Shown here piece after piece: positions 8,910 to 17,494 of a stretch of 60,544 nucleotides of DNA. Source of the DNA: Aestuariibacter sp. GS-14. GTDB lineage: Bacteria > Pseudomonadota > Gammaproteobacteria > Enterobacterales > Alteromonadaceae. The stretch covers positions 1-60,544 of the forward strand of contig NZ_VHIP01000019.1 in assembly GCF_006494365.1 (NCBI RefSeq). Direction: 5' to 3'. The position numbers and the translations under genes are program-made. The notes under the pieces are model-generated. The model was not told where the DNA came from. It did not search any database and saw nothing but the letters and a program-made list of their open reading frames with translations. Position 1 is the first letter of the stretch. Each line of letters opens with the position of its first letter.

Positions 8910-10229
8910 TTATAACGATTCAGGATGTTTACTGGATGCAGGATCGGAAGAAATAAGATCTGCCTGCTGTTCAGATAACGCAGGCAATAAAATTTCGATA
9001 ACCGTTCCTTTGCCGGGTTTGCTGTTCGCCACCATTTTACCTTTGTGATTTTCTACCACGGTGTAGGCAACCGATAAACCCAGCCCTTGCCCTTGACCTT
9101 CCGGGCGAGTAGTGAAAAAAGGTTCAAAGATTCGGCCAAGGTGTTTTTCATTTATGCCGCAACCAGTGTCCAGAATTTTAATGTGCAGCATTTGACCGCG
9201 TTGTACAAAAGACAGCATGACCAACCCTTTATCACTAATCGACTGAGCGGCATTCATCAGCACATTGGTAAGCGCTTGTTTAAGGCTGGATGATTCGCAG
9301 TACCATTTTAAGTTTGCGGGCTCACATTGCACCTTGTAGGTGGGGGCTTTGTATTGTACGCCAATCAGCTGTACTAACTGTTTGGCCGTTTCATCCAGAT
9401 TTAACAATCCCCAACCCGTTTGTGTGTCTTCGGCAAATGAACGTAACGTCGATACAATTTCCCTAACCCGTTTCAGGCCATCTTTCGATTCTTCAATCAG
9501 TGGCGCAATATCGTCGCTTACCAGGTCCACGTGATTGGTTTGTAGTATTTTGTCAAACGCACGCTTTAACTCGCCGTCGGAGTGGGCATCAATTAATTGG
9601 CGACTGGTTTCACAGGCGTGTAACAGGTGCTTAATGTATTGCTCAAGCGTATTCATGTTGGCTGTGATGAATCCCATGGGATTATTAATTTCATGGGCGA
9701 TACCGGCAGCCAATTGTCCGGTAGAAGCCATTTTCTCTGCCTGGATCAGTTGCGCTTGTGCGCGATCCAGTTTGCGGATCAGTTTGCGTTGGGCCTCGTG
9801 TTCCGCTTTGAGCTCCTCGGCTAATTGCGCCTGTGCTTTAAAGTAGCTGGCCTGCGCGGTGACATCCTGAATTAAAATACAGGCGCATAGCTTGTCTGTG
9901 TCGGGGTCTTTATGCGGCACAATCTCCATATTTTGCACCATTTGCGTTTCTTCACCGGTAATCGGACGGCTGCTTTTGAATGGGAAAATATGCGGTCGTT
10001 GTTCCCAATAGCTAAAGCTCGGATGTTTTAAAACGAAAACCGACTTAATTCGTCGTTTGAGGAACTTAATTTGTTCGGGAAACACGTCGTCTAAGGTTCT
10101 GCCCAGTGCATTGTCGCGAATGTCAGGGGGCATGCGATCTAAAAAAAACGCGTTCAGATAAGTGATAGTGTAATTTTCGTCAACTAAACAAATCCCAATG
10201 GGGAGTTTGTTAAGCAAAGGGTTGTCCAT
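8910..10229 (-). CDS. PAS-domain sensor histidine kinase
   Basis: A soluble histidine kinase of 439 residues with no membrane segment. An N-terminal PAS domain (about 8-125) is followed by a coiled coil (about 128-168, rich in Ala/Glu/Gln), then a HisKA-type dimerisation domain with the phospho-accepting His in AAGIAHEINNPM (H179). The C-terminal ATPase domain has an N box (NVLMNAAQS), G1 (DTGCGI), an F box (FEPFFTT) and G2 (GQGQGLGLSV). It sits 6 bp after a CheC-like phosphatase gene and downstream of a single-domain response regulator, on the same strand. The three form an operon in which the kinase probably phosphorylates the response regulator and the CheC protein removes the phosphate. 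Confidence 0.93.
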   Translation of the reverse strand: MDNPLLNKLPIGICLVDENYTITYLNAFFLDRMPPDIRDNALGRTLDDVFPEQIKFLKRRIKSVFVLKHPSFSYWEQRPHIFPFKSSRPITGEETQMVQNMEIVPHKDPDTDKLCACILIQDVTAQASYFKAQAQLAEELKAEHEAQRKLIRKLDRAQAQLIQAEKMASTGQLAAGIAHEINNPMGFITANMNTLEQYIKHLLHACETSRQLIDAHSDGELKRAFDKILQTNHVDLVSDDIAPLIEESKDGLKRVREIVSTLRSFAEDTQTGWGLLNLDETAKQLVQLIGVQYKAPTYKVQCEPANLKWYCESSSLKQALTNVLMNAAQSISDKGLVMLSFVQRGQMLHIKILDTGCGINEKHLGRIFEPFFTTRPEGQGQGLGLSVAYTVVENHKGKMVANSKPGKGTVIEILLPALSEQQADLISSDPASSKHPESL

Positions 10230-10235
10230 GACCCG

Positions 10236-10820
10236 CTAGCCCAAAAGCTCGTCGATGGTGGAAGTGAGCGTATTTAAAGAGGCGTCGTCCAGGCAAAAAA
10301 CTACCCGCATAGTGAAAGACGAAATCTGAATATCGAATTTTACTTCCATCACCAGGCTGTGTTGCCAGCCAAGTTGTTTAAAATCGTGTTTTTCCGGGTG
10401 AAACAGGGTGGGCATTTGCAAATTGGTGGAGAGTTCCAATTGCTCCGACAGGCCCGACAAACAGGCGCCTGCCAGAATGTTACAAAGTTCCAGAATGGTT
10501 TCTTCAATGTCGCTTTCAGACAAGGGGTGCTCGTATTCCATTAACTCGGCCACTTCGGCAAGTCCCGACTGCGACAGAATAGACATTACCTCGCCGTGAA
10601 TATTACCCATAAATGACTGGCGCGTGTAATAGGCTTCCTGATTGTGCCTTACCATATCAAACAGTTGTTCCGGGGTGACGGCAGTTATGTTGGGAATCGA
10701 TATGCCAATTTTGGTTTCGATTAAGTGGGCAAGGCTATTGGCAGCCTGGCCCATGGAAATGTTCATAAGCTCTTGCAGGGCATCCCGTTGGTCTTCGTTA
10801 AAAGCAATTGCATCGTTCAT
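10236..10820 (-). CDS. cheC: CheC-type CheY-P phosphatase
   Basis: A 194-residue protein of the CheC/CheX/FliY phosphatase family. Both active-site motifs look intact. The first is D13-x3-E17-x2-N20 followed by Pro43 exactly 23 positions later. The second is E111-x2-N114 with Pro137, again 23 positions later. Such proteins dephosphorylate CheY-like receivers. The start overlaps the response-regulator stop as ATGA (10817-10820), so the pair is translationally coupled. No CheA, CheW or receptor genes are nearby, so this copy probably serves the adjacent kinase and regulator rather than flagellar chemotaxis. The gene name reflects the family only. Confidence 0.85.
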   Translation of the reverse strand: MNDAIAFNEDQRDALQELMNISMGQAANSLAHLIETKIGISIPNITAVTPEQLFDMVRHNQEAYYTRQSFMGNIHGEVMSILSQSGLAEVAELMEYEHPLSESDIEETILELCNILAGACLSGLSEQLELSTNLQMPTLFHPEKHDFKQLGWQHSLVMEVKFDIQISSFTMRVVFCLDDASLNTLTSTIDELLG

Positions 10821-11182
10821 AGATAACCTAACTCAAAAAGCGTCATGGCCAGCTCTTCTTTGTCGAGTGGCTTGCGAAGAAACTTCTTGGCACCCAACGA
10901 CATTACAATGCGCTGTTTTTCAGGCTGAAAATCGGCGCTGATCACAATGACGCTGGGCGTCTGTGGCTGACTGGACAGGAACTCCAACACGCCAACGCCA
11001 TCAATTTCCGGCATGGTTAAATCGAGTAGCAACAACTGAAATGGCTGTGCAGACAGCAGGTCTATAGCCTCTTTGCCGTTTGAGGCTTCCTCTATGTTAA
11101 CGTCCAATTCTGGCGGAAGCGCGCGTATTACGCTTCGCCGTGATAGCTTTGAATCATCTGCTACCAGTACCGATAAACTCAT
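10817..11182 (-). CDS. Single-domain CheY-like response regulator
   Basis: A receiver domain only, 121 residues. The acidic pocket is D9/D10, the phosphorylation site is D54 in LLLLDLTMPEIDG, the Ser/Thr switch position is Ser in VIVISADF, and the conserved Lys is in FLRKPLD. No output domain is attached, so signalling must pass by protein-protein contact. It is the first gene of a three-gene operon with a CheC-type phosphatase (ATGA overlap) and a PAS histidine kinase. Confidence 0.92.
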   Translation of the reverse strand: MSLSVLVADDSKLSRRSVIRALPPELDVNIEEASNGKEAIDLLSAQPFQLLLLDLTMPEIDGVGVLEFLSSQPQTPSVIVISADFQPEKQRIVMSLGAKKFLRKPLDKEELAMTLFELGYL

Positions 11183-11257
11183 GCAGCACTCCGGGGCCTA
11201 TTCGTTAACCTAAGTATTTGTCATTTTCATAATCCTGCAAGTGATCTTGGAGTAATT

Positions 11258-11401
11258 ATGAAAATTTACTGCTCACAAGTAACTTGTCAGGCATCGGGCT
11301 CAATGTATTGCGACAAATGTGACTATTGGCTATTTTATGGTAATCCGCCACATGTTATGTATGAGCCTGTATACCTGAGTATCAGGCGAAATAAGAGGTG
11401 A
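11258..11401 (+). CDS. Small Cys-rich protein (47 aa), possible zinc-binding
   Basis: ATG at 11258 opens a 47-codon frame ending in TGA at 11399-11401. GGAG lies 5 bp upstream (11249-11252), a good ribosome binding site. The product has four cysteines at 5, 10, 18 and 21, the last two as CDKC, which suggests a small zinc-knuckle fold, followed by aromatic residues (DYWLFYG) and a basic tail (RRNKR). It occupies the 276-bp gap between the divergent response-regulator operon and the phytase operon, which contains no other gene. Nothing about function is recognised. The case rests on the ribosome binding site, the intact frame and the cysteine pattern. Confidence 0.5.
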   Translation: MKIYCSQVTCQASGSMYCDKCDYWLFYGNPPHVMYEPVYLSIRRNKR

Positions 11402-11417
11402 TTCAAAGTACGAAAAA

Positions 11418-11450
11418 GCGGAGTACCCCGGGATTATCCGCCCCGGGGTA
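11418..11450 (-). terminator. Terminator region of the phytase operon with two alternative hairpins
   Basis: Eight bases beyond the phytase stop are two overlapping hairpins. One is a perfect 9-bp stem TACCCCGGG / CCCGGGGTA (11424-11432, 11442-11450). The other, read on the minus strand, is GCGGA / TCCGC (11437-11441, 11418-11422) followed directly by TTTTT, a terminator-like form. They share bases and exclude each other. The simplest reading is a terminator for the phytase operon. It also lies 3' of the small plus-strand ORF. Confidence 0.6.
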
Positions 11451-11458
11451 GGTTTAGA

Positions 11459-13336
11459 CTACTGATGACGTTGTATAAATTCTACGAGTTTTTCGCCATT
11501 GAGTATTTTGAAGTTTTGCGGCGCGGCCGGCATGACATTTCGCCCGTCCTGCACAACCAGCATGCCCATGGGGTAGTCGTCTCCTAAAGCGTGTGAAGTC
11601 ACCGCTAGACCGTCTGTTTCCGATACGCCATCTATGCCTGCCACATGGTTAATTGCTATACCAAAAGTGCCGAGCAGGCGATGATTATCGTCCAGTGCGT
11701 AAACCGCAAATCGGCTGTTGCCCTGACTGGACACGATCAGGTAACGCTGATTGTTAAAACGATAGATGTCCATTCCTTCGATATCAGCGTGTACTTGCGC
11801 GTTGGTACCTGCAATTAACTCCGGTGATGCGCCGACAGTTGTCAGGTGGCGCATCCAGATGCCCGTTGATTCCTCGCCATAGTAAAGAGTGCTGGTGGCA
11901 TCGTCTATCACGCAGCCCTCTGGCTGGCTGGGCAGGGTAAATTCGCTAACAAGCTGCGCGCTTGCATGGGAGTTTTCTATTGTTAGTGCATAGTGTTCAA
12001 ATCGACCATCCGTATCGTTAACCACAACCTGCAATCTGTTGTTAATGACACCCGTACACAAACCATACACGTCCGACAATCTGGTGGGCAGATTGTCCAG
12101 CAAGGCTACCGAACCTTGTTGATTAATCGAGAAAACAGACAGCGACTGCGATGATCGATTACTTGCCACGGCAATATCGACCATGTCGTGGCCGCTGGCA
12201 ATACCTTGTCGTACATCTACATTATTTACCCGGCCAACCGGTAAGCTTTGCTGCAAAGTACCATCAAGGCTATATACGTTGAGACCAAATTTTTTGTCGG
12301 TACCCAGGATGAGGCTGTCTGCCGGCGCTTGAGTATTTATCCAGAACGCCGGATCATCGGCGGCATCGCCATAACGGTTCACCGGCGTGGTTTGGGCATC
12401 TGCGGTTAACATGTCGGTGCGAGAAACCACTTCACGTGTTACGGGATCCCCCGGTAAATCTAACGAAAACAGGGTGTTACTTGCCTCATCGTAGATGCCT
12501 GCGATTAGACCCTGCTCCGTAGAGGCAACACGGATACTCTTGAGTTCCCACTGTGCTTCAACCGGCCATGCGGTGTTATTATCGCTTCGTTGGTGAATAA
12601 CCGGCTCACTGGTTGCCACCGCGAAATACCGCCCGTCGGGCAGTGCCGAAACAGATTCAATCTCTGGCGTGTTAGGGAAGTAATCCAGTATTCGTCCATT
12701 TTCGCCTTCAGAATCGGCTTCATACTGCCAAATACCTATTTCTTCTTCGGCCAGATAGAGCGTTGCTGTGTCGTCTGCCACACTACACGAGGAAATGTTG
12801 GGCCCAATCATCAGGGTGCGAACATCTGCTATTTGCCAATTCGACGGAGATAACTGCAATAGCGAGTGAGTCAGCAATCCGCGGGCATCGGTGCTAAACA
12901 AAAAGTAATGCTCGCCTGATTGTTGCAGGCAAACCGTTTCGCGATCAGCAATGTCTGACGGCACCTGCAATTGTGAGGTGAATTGGCCGGTGTGGGTATC
13001 CAGAGTCAGCAGGTGCAAAGCTGTGGTGTTATTGTCCAGGGCCGCGATTAACAGGGTGTCGTTGTTAAGCCAGCGCCAGTCAGCCTGGCTAATATGACCT
13101 TGCCATTGATGTTGCGATTGAAAGTCTGGTGTCAGCCAGGTCAGGCCGCTTTGTTCGCTGGTTACCAGCCACCCCTCGAGTACATTATTGGCAACCGGTA
13201 ACAGGCTTTCACCTTTCACTGGTACCGCGTTAAATACAATTGGATTGGCCTGCTCTACCAGAGCGGGTGTCTCGGCGGTGACTGTGCAGCCGGTGAGCAG
13301 CAACCCAAAGGTCAGCGTTAATAAGGCTAATTTCAT
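11459..13336 (-). CDS. Beta-propeller phytase (3-phytase), dual-domain lipoprotein
   Basis: A 625-residue predicted lipoprotein with lipobox LLTGC at Cys17. The C-terminal half (about 315-620) is a beta-propeller phytase domain: NRYGDAADDPAFW start, GTDKKFGLNVYSLDG, GRVNNVDVR, YGEESTGIW, ADIEGMDIYRF and SSQGNSRFAVY. These acidic loops bind calcium in known family members and hydrolyse phytate (inositol hexakisphosphate). The N-terminal 300 residues look like a second, degenerate propeller, as in described dual-domain phytases. The start ATG overlaps the phosphatase stop as ATGA (13333-13336). With the acid phosphatase and TonB receptor upstream it forms a phytate scavenging operon: phytase removes phosphates and the phosphatase finishes smaller esters. 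Confidence 0.9.
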   Translation of the reverse strand: MKLALLTLTFGLLLTGCTVTAETPALVEQANPIVFNAVPVKGESLLPVANNVLEGWLVTSEQSGLTWLTPDFQSQHQWQGHISQADWRWLNNDTLLIAALDNNTTALHLLTLDTHTGQFTSQLQVPSDIADRETVCLQQSGEHYFLFSTDARGLLTHSLLQLSPSNWQIADVRTLMIGPNISSCSVADDTATLYLAEEEIGIWQYEADSEGENGRILDYFPNTPEIESVSALPDGRYFAVATSEPVIHQRSDNNTAWPVEAQWELKSIRVASTEQGLIAGIYDEASNTLFSLDLPGDPVTREVVSRTDMLTADAQTTPVNRYGDAADDPAFWINTQAPADSLILGTDKKFGLNVYSLDGTLQQSLPVGRVNNVDVRQGIASGHDMVDIAVASNRSSQSLSVFSINQQGSVALLDNLPTRLSDVYGLCTGVINNRLQVVVNDTDGRFEHYALTIENSHASAQLVSEFTLPSQPEGCVIDDATSTLYYGEESTGIWMRHLTTVGASPELIAGTNAQVHADIEGMDIYRFNNQRYLIVSSQGNSRFAVYALDDNHRLLGTFGIAINHVAGIDGVSETDGLAVTSHALGDDYPMGMLVVQDGRNVMPAAPQNFKILNGEKLVEFIQRHQ

Positions 13337-14325
13337 TGGGTAACTCCCTTGTGCGGCTGTAACGAGTAGTGGTAAATCACCTTGCCGTGATCATCAATAA
13401 ACTGAATGAGTGTTTCCCGGGCATTAATACTGACTGCCGCAAAACCGGCGCTTGACGCGGCGAAGCGGGTAAATTCATGCTGGCCGGTGGGACGAACTTC
13501 TGACCCCGCGCCTGAAACGAAATGGGCCATGTGTTTACCCATCGGTTGATTGTGCTGTAAGTCGTGTTCGTGTCCGGCAAAGTAAGCGTCCACCTTGTAT
13601 TGTTCCAACAGGGGTTCCAGCACTGAGCGTATGGCGTCATTTTTGCCGTATCGTTTACCACTTGAGTACAATGGGTGATGCGCAATAACAAAAGTCCAGG
13701 TGGCGTCCTTGTGTTCCTCCAGTTGCTGGTGCAACCAGGTTAATTGTGCGGTGGCGTCCTGTTCTTGTGTTTCGGCGTATTTGGTATCGTGCTGATAGTC
13801 TGGATTCAGCGGGCTGGTATCCAAAAAAAGTAGGTGAACGGTGGCACCGTCTTCCAGCGTTTTCATCATGCTGTAGTACTGTGCAGGCATATTCCAGCGG
13901 CGGCTTTTGGCACTGTATTCAATTTGTGCTTGCCAGTTTCCGCGGTAGTCATGGTTGCCAAGCACGACATACCAGTCTTTAAATAAATGCGGGCCGTGAT
14001 AGATCTGCTCAAAGGAGGTTTGCCAGAAGGGATCGTCTATCGAGGCAATGCCGTTGTCGTAAAAGTTGTCGCCGGTTGAGACTATCATGTCGGCGTCAAA
14101 CTGGTAGGCAGCGATGTCCATCCAGCGGGCAACGTCACGCTGGGCAAAATGGCCATTGCGTCCCCAATCGCCCACGACCAGCCAATTCCAGCTTTTGTCT
14201 GCTACTTGTTGATGTGCGGTGGCAATAGTGTGTTGCTGATAATACGCTTCGTTATAGACATCTGTTGCCAGGGAGGCTGCGGAAAACGCTAAACATGCTA
14301 CGCCCCATAAAACCTGTATTTTCAT
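13333..14325 (-). CDS. Purple-acid-phosphatase-like metallophosphoesterase, exported
   Basis: A 330-residue calcineurin-like phosphoesterase with a Sec signal (about 1-20). The metal-ligand motifs of the PAP/TRAP class appear in order: GDWGR (about 52-56), GDNFYDNG (about 85-92), GNHDYRG (about 123-129), HHPLYSSG (about 216-223) and GHEHDLQH (about 256-263). The Tyr in GDNFYDNG corresponds to the metal-to-tyrosinate ligand that gives purple acid phosphatases their colour. It would release phosphate from small phosphoesters in the periplasm. It is coupled to the downstream phytase by ATGA overlap and follows the TonB receptor gene by 116 bp. Confidence 0.88.
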   Translation of the reverse strand: MKIQVLWGVACLAFSAASLATDVYNEAYYQQHTIATAHQQVADKSWNWLVVGDWGRNGHFAQRDVARWMDIAAYQFDADMIVSTGDNFYDNGIASIDDPFWQTSFEQIYHGPHLFKDWYVVLGNHDYRGNWQAQIEYSAKSRRWNMPAQYYSMMKTLEDGATVHLLFLDTSPLNPDYQHDTKYAETQEQDATAQLTWLHQQLEEHKDATWTFVIAHHPLYSSGKRYGKNDAIRSVLEPLLEQYKVDAYFAGHEHDLQHNQPMGKHMAHFVSGAGSEVRPTGQHEFTRFAASSAGFAAVSINARETLIQFIDDHGKVIYHYSLQPHKGVTQ

Positions 14326-14441
14326 TTTTTACCTTAGGTGTTGCTGTGTTGCTGTCCGGCCGGGCCCGAGCCCGTAAGCCGGACAGTTAAAACGGAGTGT
14401 GGGCGCACGTTTTATTGAGTACGCCCACACTGTGCTGTGGC

Positions 14442-17174
14442 TTATAACTGCCAGTTAAAGCCCAGTTCAAAGGTGCGGCCATATTCTTCAAACTGCGCGT
14501 TTTGATTGCGCTGATCAAAATAGTGGTAGTACGGTTCGTTATTTATGTTGATGGCATTGAAATACACAGTGACATCTTCGTTTACGAAGTACTTGCCGGT
14601 AAAATCGAACTGTTGGTGAGCGTCTTCCATGCGGATCATGTCACCATCGATCTCTTCCAGGTTTTTGCTCTTGTAAGCCATAGTTAATCGCAGGCTGAAA
14701 TTGTTGGCCTCGTATCCCACGGTCAGGTTACCTACGGTGTCTGACTGGTTGGGCAAACTGGTTTTATAGCGCTCGCCGTCCAGTAATGTCGTCGCATCCG
14801 AGTCAGAGAAGGTGCCGTTGGCCGACAATAATAATCCATTGTCGAACGCTTTCACCCAGGACAGCTCCAGGCCCAGTAGGTCTGCACTTTCGCCATTAAG
14901 TGGCTGAATCACTTCATCAAAGCCTTCCCAGCCACTGGTGCCTGCAACATTGGCGTAGATTACGAAATTGTCGATTTGCTTATAGAATAAGCCCGCAGAC
15001 AACACGCCGATGTCGCCTGGGTAGTATTCCACAGACAAGTCGTAGTTAGTTGCTTCGTAGGGCAACAGAGAGGGATTGCCTACTTCCGCTTCGCGTTCGG
15101 TAACAAATTCACCGTCGTCTTCTTCCGTTTTACTTTCAATAATCTGATAAGCCGCTGATTCTTCAAAGCGCGGACGAGAAATGGTTTGAGTAAACGCGGC
15201 ACGCAGGATCAACTGGTCTGAAACGGTGTATTTTGCGTTTATACTGGGCAGGAAGTAATCGTATGAACGATCAGCCTGCCAGGGGGTATTTACCACTTCT
15301 TCTACGTCGTTTTGTTCGTCTTCAACCAGTTCAACGCGCATACCTGCGGTATCAAAATCCGTGTTTTCATAACGTACACCTGCCACAATATGCCACTGCT
15401 CAATGTCGAAGGTACCCATGAAATACGCCGCGAAGATATCTTCGTTGGTGTTATATGATGCTCCGTTAGACTCAAGTTCTGAGTCCAGCTCAGCCAATTC
15501 CAGTGCGCTGCGGTGTTGATTAAAGTAACTGCGCAGTGTTGAGCGATTCAGGCCCGGGCCGAAGTTGCCCAGTCCCCAATCGGGCTCACCGGCGGCAAAC
15601 TGAGTTGGGTCTACGCCGTCAAAATCGCCGTCGTAAATGTAAATATTGCTGTCGACCTTTTTACTGCGCTGACGCAGCTTGAAACCGGCTTTCAGTTCGC
15701 TCAGGTAAGGATCATTGGCGAATGAACGTGTGATGTTCGCCTGAATACTGTGCTCAGTATCCTGAGTGTAGTTGTCTTCAAAACTGATTTCGTCCAGCTC
15801 GTAGGTGCTGAGATCATTCACATCTGCATTGTAGGACAGAGAGGGAATCTGGCGCATCAGGTCGCCATCCACGCTGCTGTTTTCTGTTACCAGCGTAAAA
15901 TACAGCGCATTAGGCTCATCTTCGTCAGATTTCGCATAGCCTGCCTGATAGTCAAAAAACCACTCGCCGCGGCTGTGTTCACCGCCCAGTGCGGCGGTAA
16001 AAATAGATTGTGATTCATAGCGGTCTTTAGAATCGCGCTCAACTTCTGAGTCTTCGCCGTCGAGCACAAAGGTATTGCGCTGGCGGTATTCAGTGTCTGA
16101 GAATTCACTGAACAGGGTGCGCAGGTAATACTGGTTGTTAAAATCGGGGCGATAGTCCAGGTTTAACGCTGCGCCCAAGCGCTCGCGGGTTATGGTGTAG
16201 TGGCGTTGCTCGATTTCATCGTCGGCATTGGATTCAATATTGTCTGATCCAAAGTCGCGTTCAAAGTAACTCAGTGCAGCGGCAACACCAAAAGTGTCAT
16301 CCCACAGGTTAGTGTAGGTTGCCGAGGCTTTGGGGCTCAGTTCGTCGCGCAATTGGTTTTGGCTCACTTGTGCGCTTAGGGTGGCCGTTTGGCCTTTGCG
16401 GTCGAACGCACTGACACTTTTTACTTCAATGGCACCACCGATGGCATCGGCGTCCATATCCGCAGTAACCGATTTAGACACTTCCAGGGTTTGAATCAGC
16501 TCTGATGGGATAACGTCCAGTGCAACAGACCGCACACCGGCTTCGGGAGAAGGAATGTTCAAGCCGTTAATCGTTACGTTATTCAGGTTAGGATCGATAC
16601 CGCGTATGCCTACAAACCGGCCTTCGCCCTGGTCCCGCTCTATGGATAAGCCCGGCAGGCGTTGCAACGATTCCGCTGCGTTTTGATCCGGGAACTGACC
16701 AATTGCATCCGCCGATACAATCGACTTGATGTTGTCGGCCATACGTTGTTGGTTAATTGCACTGGCTTGTCCACTGCGTTGCCCGCGTACCATCACTTCT
16801 TCGAGTGCGTCGTCTTTGGCTTCCAGTGTGATCGCCGGGACCATGTTTTCCCCTGCAACAAGTGACACAGCCTGAGTAACGGGCTTGGTGCCCAAGTAAG
16901 TCACTACCAGTGTGTAATTACCCTCCGGCAGGTTGGAAAACCGAAAGGTACCGTCCCGGCGGGAATACGTTACTTTATCAAGCTCTTTTATTTCGATTTT
17001 TGCGCCGGCAAAAACACGGTCCTGCTGAACGTTGGTAAGTTGACCGATAAGGCCAGCGTTATCCGCGGCAACCGAAGCTGTGGCCGCAAAGAGTGTTCCC
17101 ACTGCAACCGCGATCTGTGAAATTCTCATAGTCATGTGCGTTCTCATTGATGAAGTGTTAAACACCAACCTCAT
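14442..17174 (-). CDS. TonB-dependent receptor, phytate/phosphate-ester locus
   Basis: An outer-membrane receptor of 910 residues if the first ATG is used. An N-terminal Sec signal (MRISQIAVAVGTLFAATASVAA) begins near residue 16, so the real start may be one of the ATGs at 17147, 17135 or 17129. No start has a strong ribosome binding site. A carboxypeptidase-regulatory-like domain follows (about 40-115), then a plug (about 130-250, with IRGIDPNLNNVTINGL), and a 22-strand barrel ending in Leu-Gly-Phe-Asn-Trp-Gln-Leu. It imports a TonB-energised ligand. With the phosphatase and phytase downstream on the same strand, phytate or its breakdown products are the likely ligand. A candidate Pho box lies 52-69 bp upstream. 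Confidence 0.92.
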   Translation of the reverse strand: MRLVFNTSSMRTHMTMRISQIAVAVGTLFAATASVAADNAGLIGQLTNVQQDRVFAGAKIEIKELDKVTYSRRDGTFRFSNLPEGNYTLVVTYLGTKPVTQAVSLVAGENMVPAITLEAKDDALEEVMVRGQRSGQASAINQQRMADNIKSIVSADAIGQFPDQNAAESLQRLPGLSIERDQGEGRFVGIRGIDPNLNNVTINGLNIPSPEAGVRSVALDVIPSELIQTLEVSKSVTADMDADAIGGAIEVKSVSAFDRKGQTATLSAQVSQNQLRDELSPKASATYTNLWDDTFGVAAALSYFERDFGSDNIESNADDEIEQRHYTITRERLGAALNLDYRPDFNNQYYLRTLFSEFSDTEYRQRNTFVLDGEDSEVERDSKDRYESQSIFTAALGGEHSRGEWFFDYQAGYAKSDEDEPNALYFTLVTENSSVDGDLMRQIPSLSYNADVNDLSTYELDEISFEDNYTQDTEHSIQANITRSFANDPYLSELKAGFKLRQRSKKVDSNIYIYDGDFDGVDPTQFAAGEPDWGLGNFGPGLNRSTLRSYFNQHRSALELAELDSELESNGASYNTNEDIFAAYFMGTFDIEQWHIVAGVRYENTDFDTAGMRVELVEDEQNDVEEVVNTPWQADRSYDYFLPSINAKYTVSDQLILRAAFTQTISRPRFEESAAYQIIESKTEEDDGEFVTEREAEVGNPSLLPYEATNYDLSVEYYPGDIGVLSAGLFYKQIDNFVIYANVAGTSGWEGFDEVIQPLNGESADLLGLELSWVKAFDNGLLLSANGTFSDSDATTLLDGERYKTSLPNQSDTVGNLTVGYEANNFSLRLTMAYKSKNLEEIDGDMIRMEDAHQQFDFTGKYFVNEDVTVYFNAININNEPYYHYFDQRNQNAQFEEYGRTFELGFNWQL

Positions 17175-17187
17175 GCATGGGTTGGTG
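17163..17187. repeat. 8-bp hairpin spanning the annotated TonB-receptor start codon
   Basis: CACCAACC (17163-17170) and GGTTGGTG (17180-17187) form a perfect 8-bp inverted repeat with a 9-base loop. The loop contains the first possible start codon of the receptor at 17172-17174. It could be an operator or a translation-control hairpin, and it makes a start further downstream more likely. Confidence 0.45.
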
Positions 17188-17494
17188 TGTATGAATGCGT
17201 GCTGTGGCTAAGGTAGAAATCAAAAATGACAGTTCTGTGAAACACACCGAGATGTTTTGGCGATAACAGCTAAAAATCCTATCAATTTGGCTGAATTCCA
17301 AAAACAATGAGCCCAAATGACCCCCTTCTAAATTATTGATTATTAATAGCTACTCGCTTTTTTAACCGTTGCTGAGCCCCTCGATATCACAGTAATGTCA
17401 TATTTGTGAGCCAGAATGACCCCTGTGATTTGTGCAATAGCATTTACGCTGTGGTACGTGTTTTATTGTTACTGCAGAAAGTAGGAACTACCGA
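17175..17494. promoter_or_regulatory. Divergent intergenic region with a candidate Pho box (17226-17243)
   Basis: This 320-bp gap separates the phytate operon (minus) from a GGDEF-like gene (plus). On the minus strand 17243-17226 reads GTTTCAC-AGAA-CTGTCAT, which agrees with the PhoB consensus CTGTCAT-AWAW-CTGTCAY at about 15 of 18 positions, with the second half perfect. It sits 52-69 bp before the receptor start, a fitting distance for PhoB activation under phosphate limitation. The rest is AT-rich. It contains two copies of AATGACCCC (17316-17324 and 17415-17423) whose meaning I cannot tell. Confidence 0.5.
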
